5,670 nt of DNA from an uncultured Ruaniaceae bacterium (GTDB lineage Bacteria; Actinomycetota; Actinomycetes; Actinomycetales; Beutenbergiaceae): NCBI GenBank assembly GCA_938004115.1, contig CALKWS010000325.1:1-5670 (forward strand), read 5' to 3'. The notes beneath the pieces were generated by a model. That model made no database searches. It saw nothing but the letters and a program-made list of their open reading frames with translations, and was not told the DNA's origin. This document shows, one piece after another, positions 4,643 through 5,670 of this stretch. The position numbers were made by a program, and so were the translations under genes. Numbering within the stretch: the stretch's first letter is position 1; the number at the start of each line of letters is the position of its first letter.

Positions 4643-5433
4643 GCGACAGCACCGAGAGCGGCAAGCCGGACAGCGGCACCACCGGGAAGGACGCCGACCA
4701 GGTCCGCCACGTGGCCCACGAGGCCCAGGAGGCCGGCGGCCAGCAGGTGGTGCAGCCCGAGGGACGCACGCCGCTGGACGTCATCAAGGTCCGCAAGGGC
4801 ATGTTCGGCGTCACCGGATCCGGCGACACCTCGGGCTTCGGCGGCCTGCAGCGGACCGTGTTCATGCCCGGGCAGTCCGAACGGCCCTACGGTTCCTACT
4901 TCGACGAGATCGTGGACATCCTGGCCGAGGTGCTCGCCGAGGCCGGGGTCGCCTTCGAGACGTGCGTGGAGAAGGTCGTGGTGTACCGCGGGCAACTGAC
5001 GCTGTACATCAACCGGGACTACCTGCAACTGGTCGCCAAGAGCCTGCGCGACGACCAGGACCTGCGGTTCGAGATCTGCCTCGGAGTCTCCGGGGTGCAC
5101 TACCCGGAGGACACCGGCCGGGAACTGCACGCGGTGTACCCGCTGTACTCCATCACGCACAACCGCACCTTCCAGTTGGAGGTGGCGGTGCCGGAGGGAG
5201 ACCCGCACATCCCGACGCTGACCGGGATCTACCCGGCCAACGACTGGCACGAACGCGAGGTGTGGGACTTCTTCGGCATCATCTTCGACGGCCACCCCCA
5301 CCTGGCCCGCATCCAGATGCCCGACGACTGGCCCGGGCATCCGCAACGCAAGGACTACCCGCTGGGCGGTATCGAGGTGGAGTACAAGGGTGCCACCATC
5401 CCGGCCCCGGATGAGCGGAGGGCATACAACTGA
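4639..5433 (+). CDS. nuoC: NADH-quinone oxidoreductase subunit C
   Basis: Complex I 30-kDa subunit of the peripheral arm, which packs against NuoD and NuoB and has no cofactor. The product has 264 residues. The first ~45 are polar and Gly/Ser/Glu-rich, probably disordered, and longer than I recall for the mycobacterial protein. RKGMFGVTGSGDTSG (52-66) is an actinobacterial NuoC motif, and the 30-kDa domain covers about 85-245. The family signature is clear: NDWHEREVWDFFGIIFDGHP (201-220), then LARIQMPDDWPGHPQRKDYP (222-241). The C-terminus EYKGATIPAPDERRAYN is typical. The GTG start at 4639 overlaps the nuoB stop (GTGA), with AAGGGG at 4625-4630, spaced 8 nt, inside nuoB; this suggests translational coupling. 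NuoC is separate here, not fused to NuoD as in Escherichia coli. Confidence 0.96.
   Translation: MSDSTESGKPDSGTTGKDADQVRHVAHEAQEAGGQQVVQPEGRTPLDVIKVRKGMFGVTGSGDTSGFGGLQRTVFMPGQSERPYGSYFDEIVDILAEVLAEAGVAFETCVEKVVVYRGQLTLYINRDYLQLVAKSLRDDQDLRFEICLGVSGVHYPEDTGRELHAVYPLYSITHNRTFQLEVAVPEGDPHIPTLTGIYPANDWHEREVWDFFGIIFDGHPHLARIQMPDDWPGHPQRKDYPLGGIEVEYKGATIPAPDERRAYN
5417..5422 (+). promoter_or_regulatory. nuoD ribosome-binding site inside nuoC
   Basis: GGAGGG lies 10 nt before the ATG at 5433 and within the last codons of nuoC. It supports the TGATG start over any internal start of nuoD. Confidence 0.6.
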
Positions 5434-5670
5434 TGTCTGCGACAGCAACCGGCGCCGCGCCGGACTTCGCCGAGGGCGCGGCCGAGTACTCGGCCACCGG
5501 CGGTGACTGGGACGAGATCGTCGAGGCGGCCCAGCGTGCCGGCGACGAGCGGATCGTGGTCAACATGGGCCCCCAGCACCCCTCCACGCACGGGGTGCTG
5601 CGCCTGGTGCTGGAGATCGAGGGCGCGACGGTCACCGAGATCCGCGGCGGCGTGGGCTTCCTGCACACCG
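5433..5670 (+). CDS. nuoD: NADH-quinone oxidoreductase subunit D (N-terminal part, cut by window edge)
   Basis: 49-kDa subunit of complex I, forming most of the quinone-binding pocket with NuoB; related to the large subunit of NiFe hydrogenases. Only 79 codons are in the window, out of roughly 400-440 expected. After a ~40-residue variable lead with GGDWDEIVEAAQ (23-34), the conserved start of the domain appears: RIVVNMGPQHPSTHGVLRL (40-58). His49 and His53 in this motif belong to the loop lining the quinone site. GGVGFLHT (72-79) begins the next conserved block before the edge. The ATG shares one base with the nuoC TGA stop (TGATG), a translational-coupling arrangement. The end is missing because the window stops, not because the gene is broken. 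Confidence 0.95.
   Translation, partial: MSATATGAAPDFAEGAAEYSATGGDWDEIVEAAQRAGDERIVVNMGPQHPSTHGVLRLVLEIEGATVTEIRGGVGFLHT

Overview
The window is very GC-rich, has GTG starts and TGA stops, and its proteins closely resemble, from memory, those of mycobacteria and streptomycetes (menaquinone methyltransferase MenG, a MenJ-type reductase, actinobacterial NuoA-D). It therefore looks like chromosomal DNA of a high-GC actinobacterium. The genus cannot be fixed from the sequence; a Micrococcales-type organism is only a guess. No mobile element, CRISPR array, tRNA or rRNA was seen.

Layout: (1) bases 1-1052, minus strand: isochorismate synthase (menF/entC family), whose C-terminus runs off the left edge. 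(2) 1053-1349: divergent intergenic region, almost pure GC, holding a degenerate tandem repeat of about 33-36 bp. (3) 1350-2045, plus: demethylmenaquinone methyltransferase menG/ubiE. (4) 2046-2390: a 345-bp non-coding gap with terminator-like hairpins, a Crp/Rex-like dyad, an AT-richer patch and a cluster of inverted repeats; this is the likely control region for everything downstream. (5) 2391-3695, plus: FAD-dependent geranylgeranyl-reductase-family protein, probably the menaquinone-saturating MenJ type. (6) 3710 to the right edge, plus: nuoA, nuoB, nuoC and the start of nuoD, the first genes of a complex I (NADH:quinone oxidoreductase) operon, tightly spaced or overlapping.

The genes form one theme. 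MenF makes isochorismate, the first committed menaquinone intermediate; MenG does the last ring methylation; the reductase probably saturates part of the isoprenoid tail; and complex I reduces the finished quinone. The reductase sits 14 nt upstream of nuoA, so it is probably co-transcribed with the complex I genes.

The genes themselves are ordinary. The parts that deserve a second look are non-coding: the tandem repeat between menF and menG, and the dyad-rich control region ahead of the reductase-nuo operon. A single rare TTA leucine codon in the reductase gene is also notable. I found no evidence for a wholly new system.
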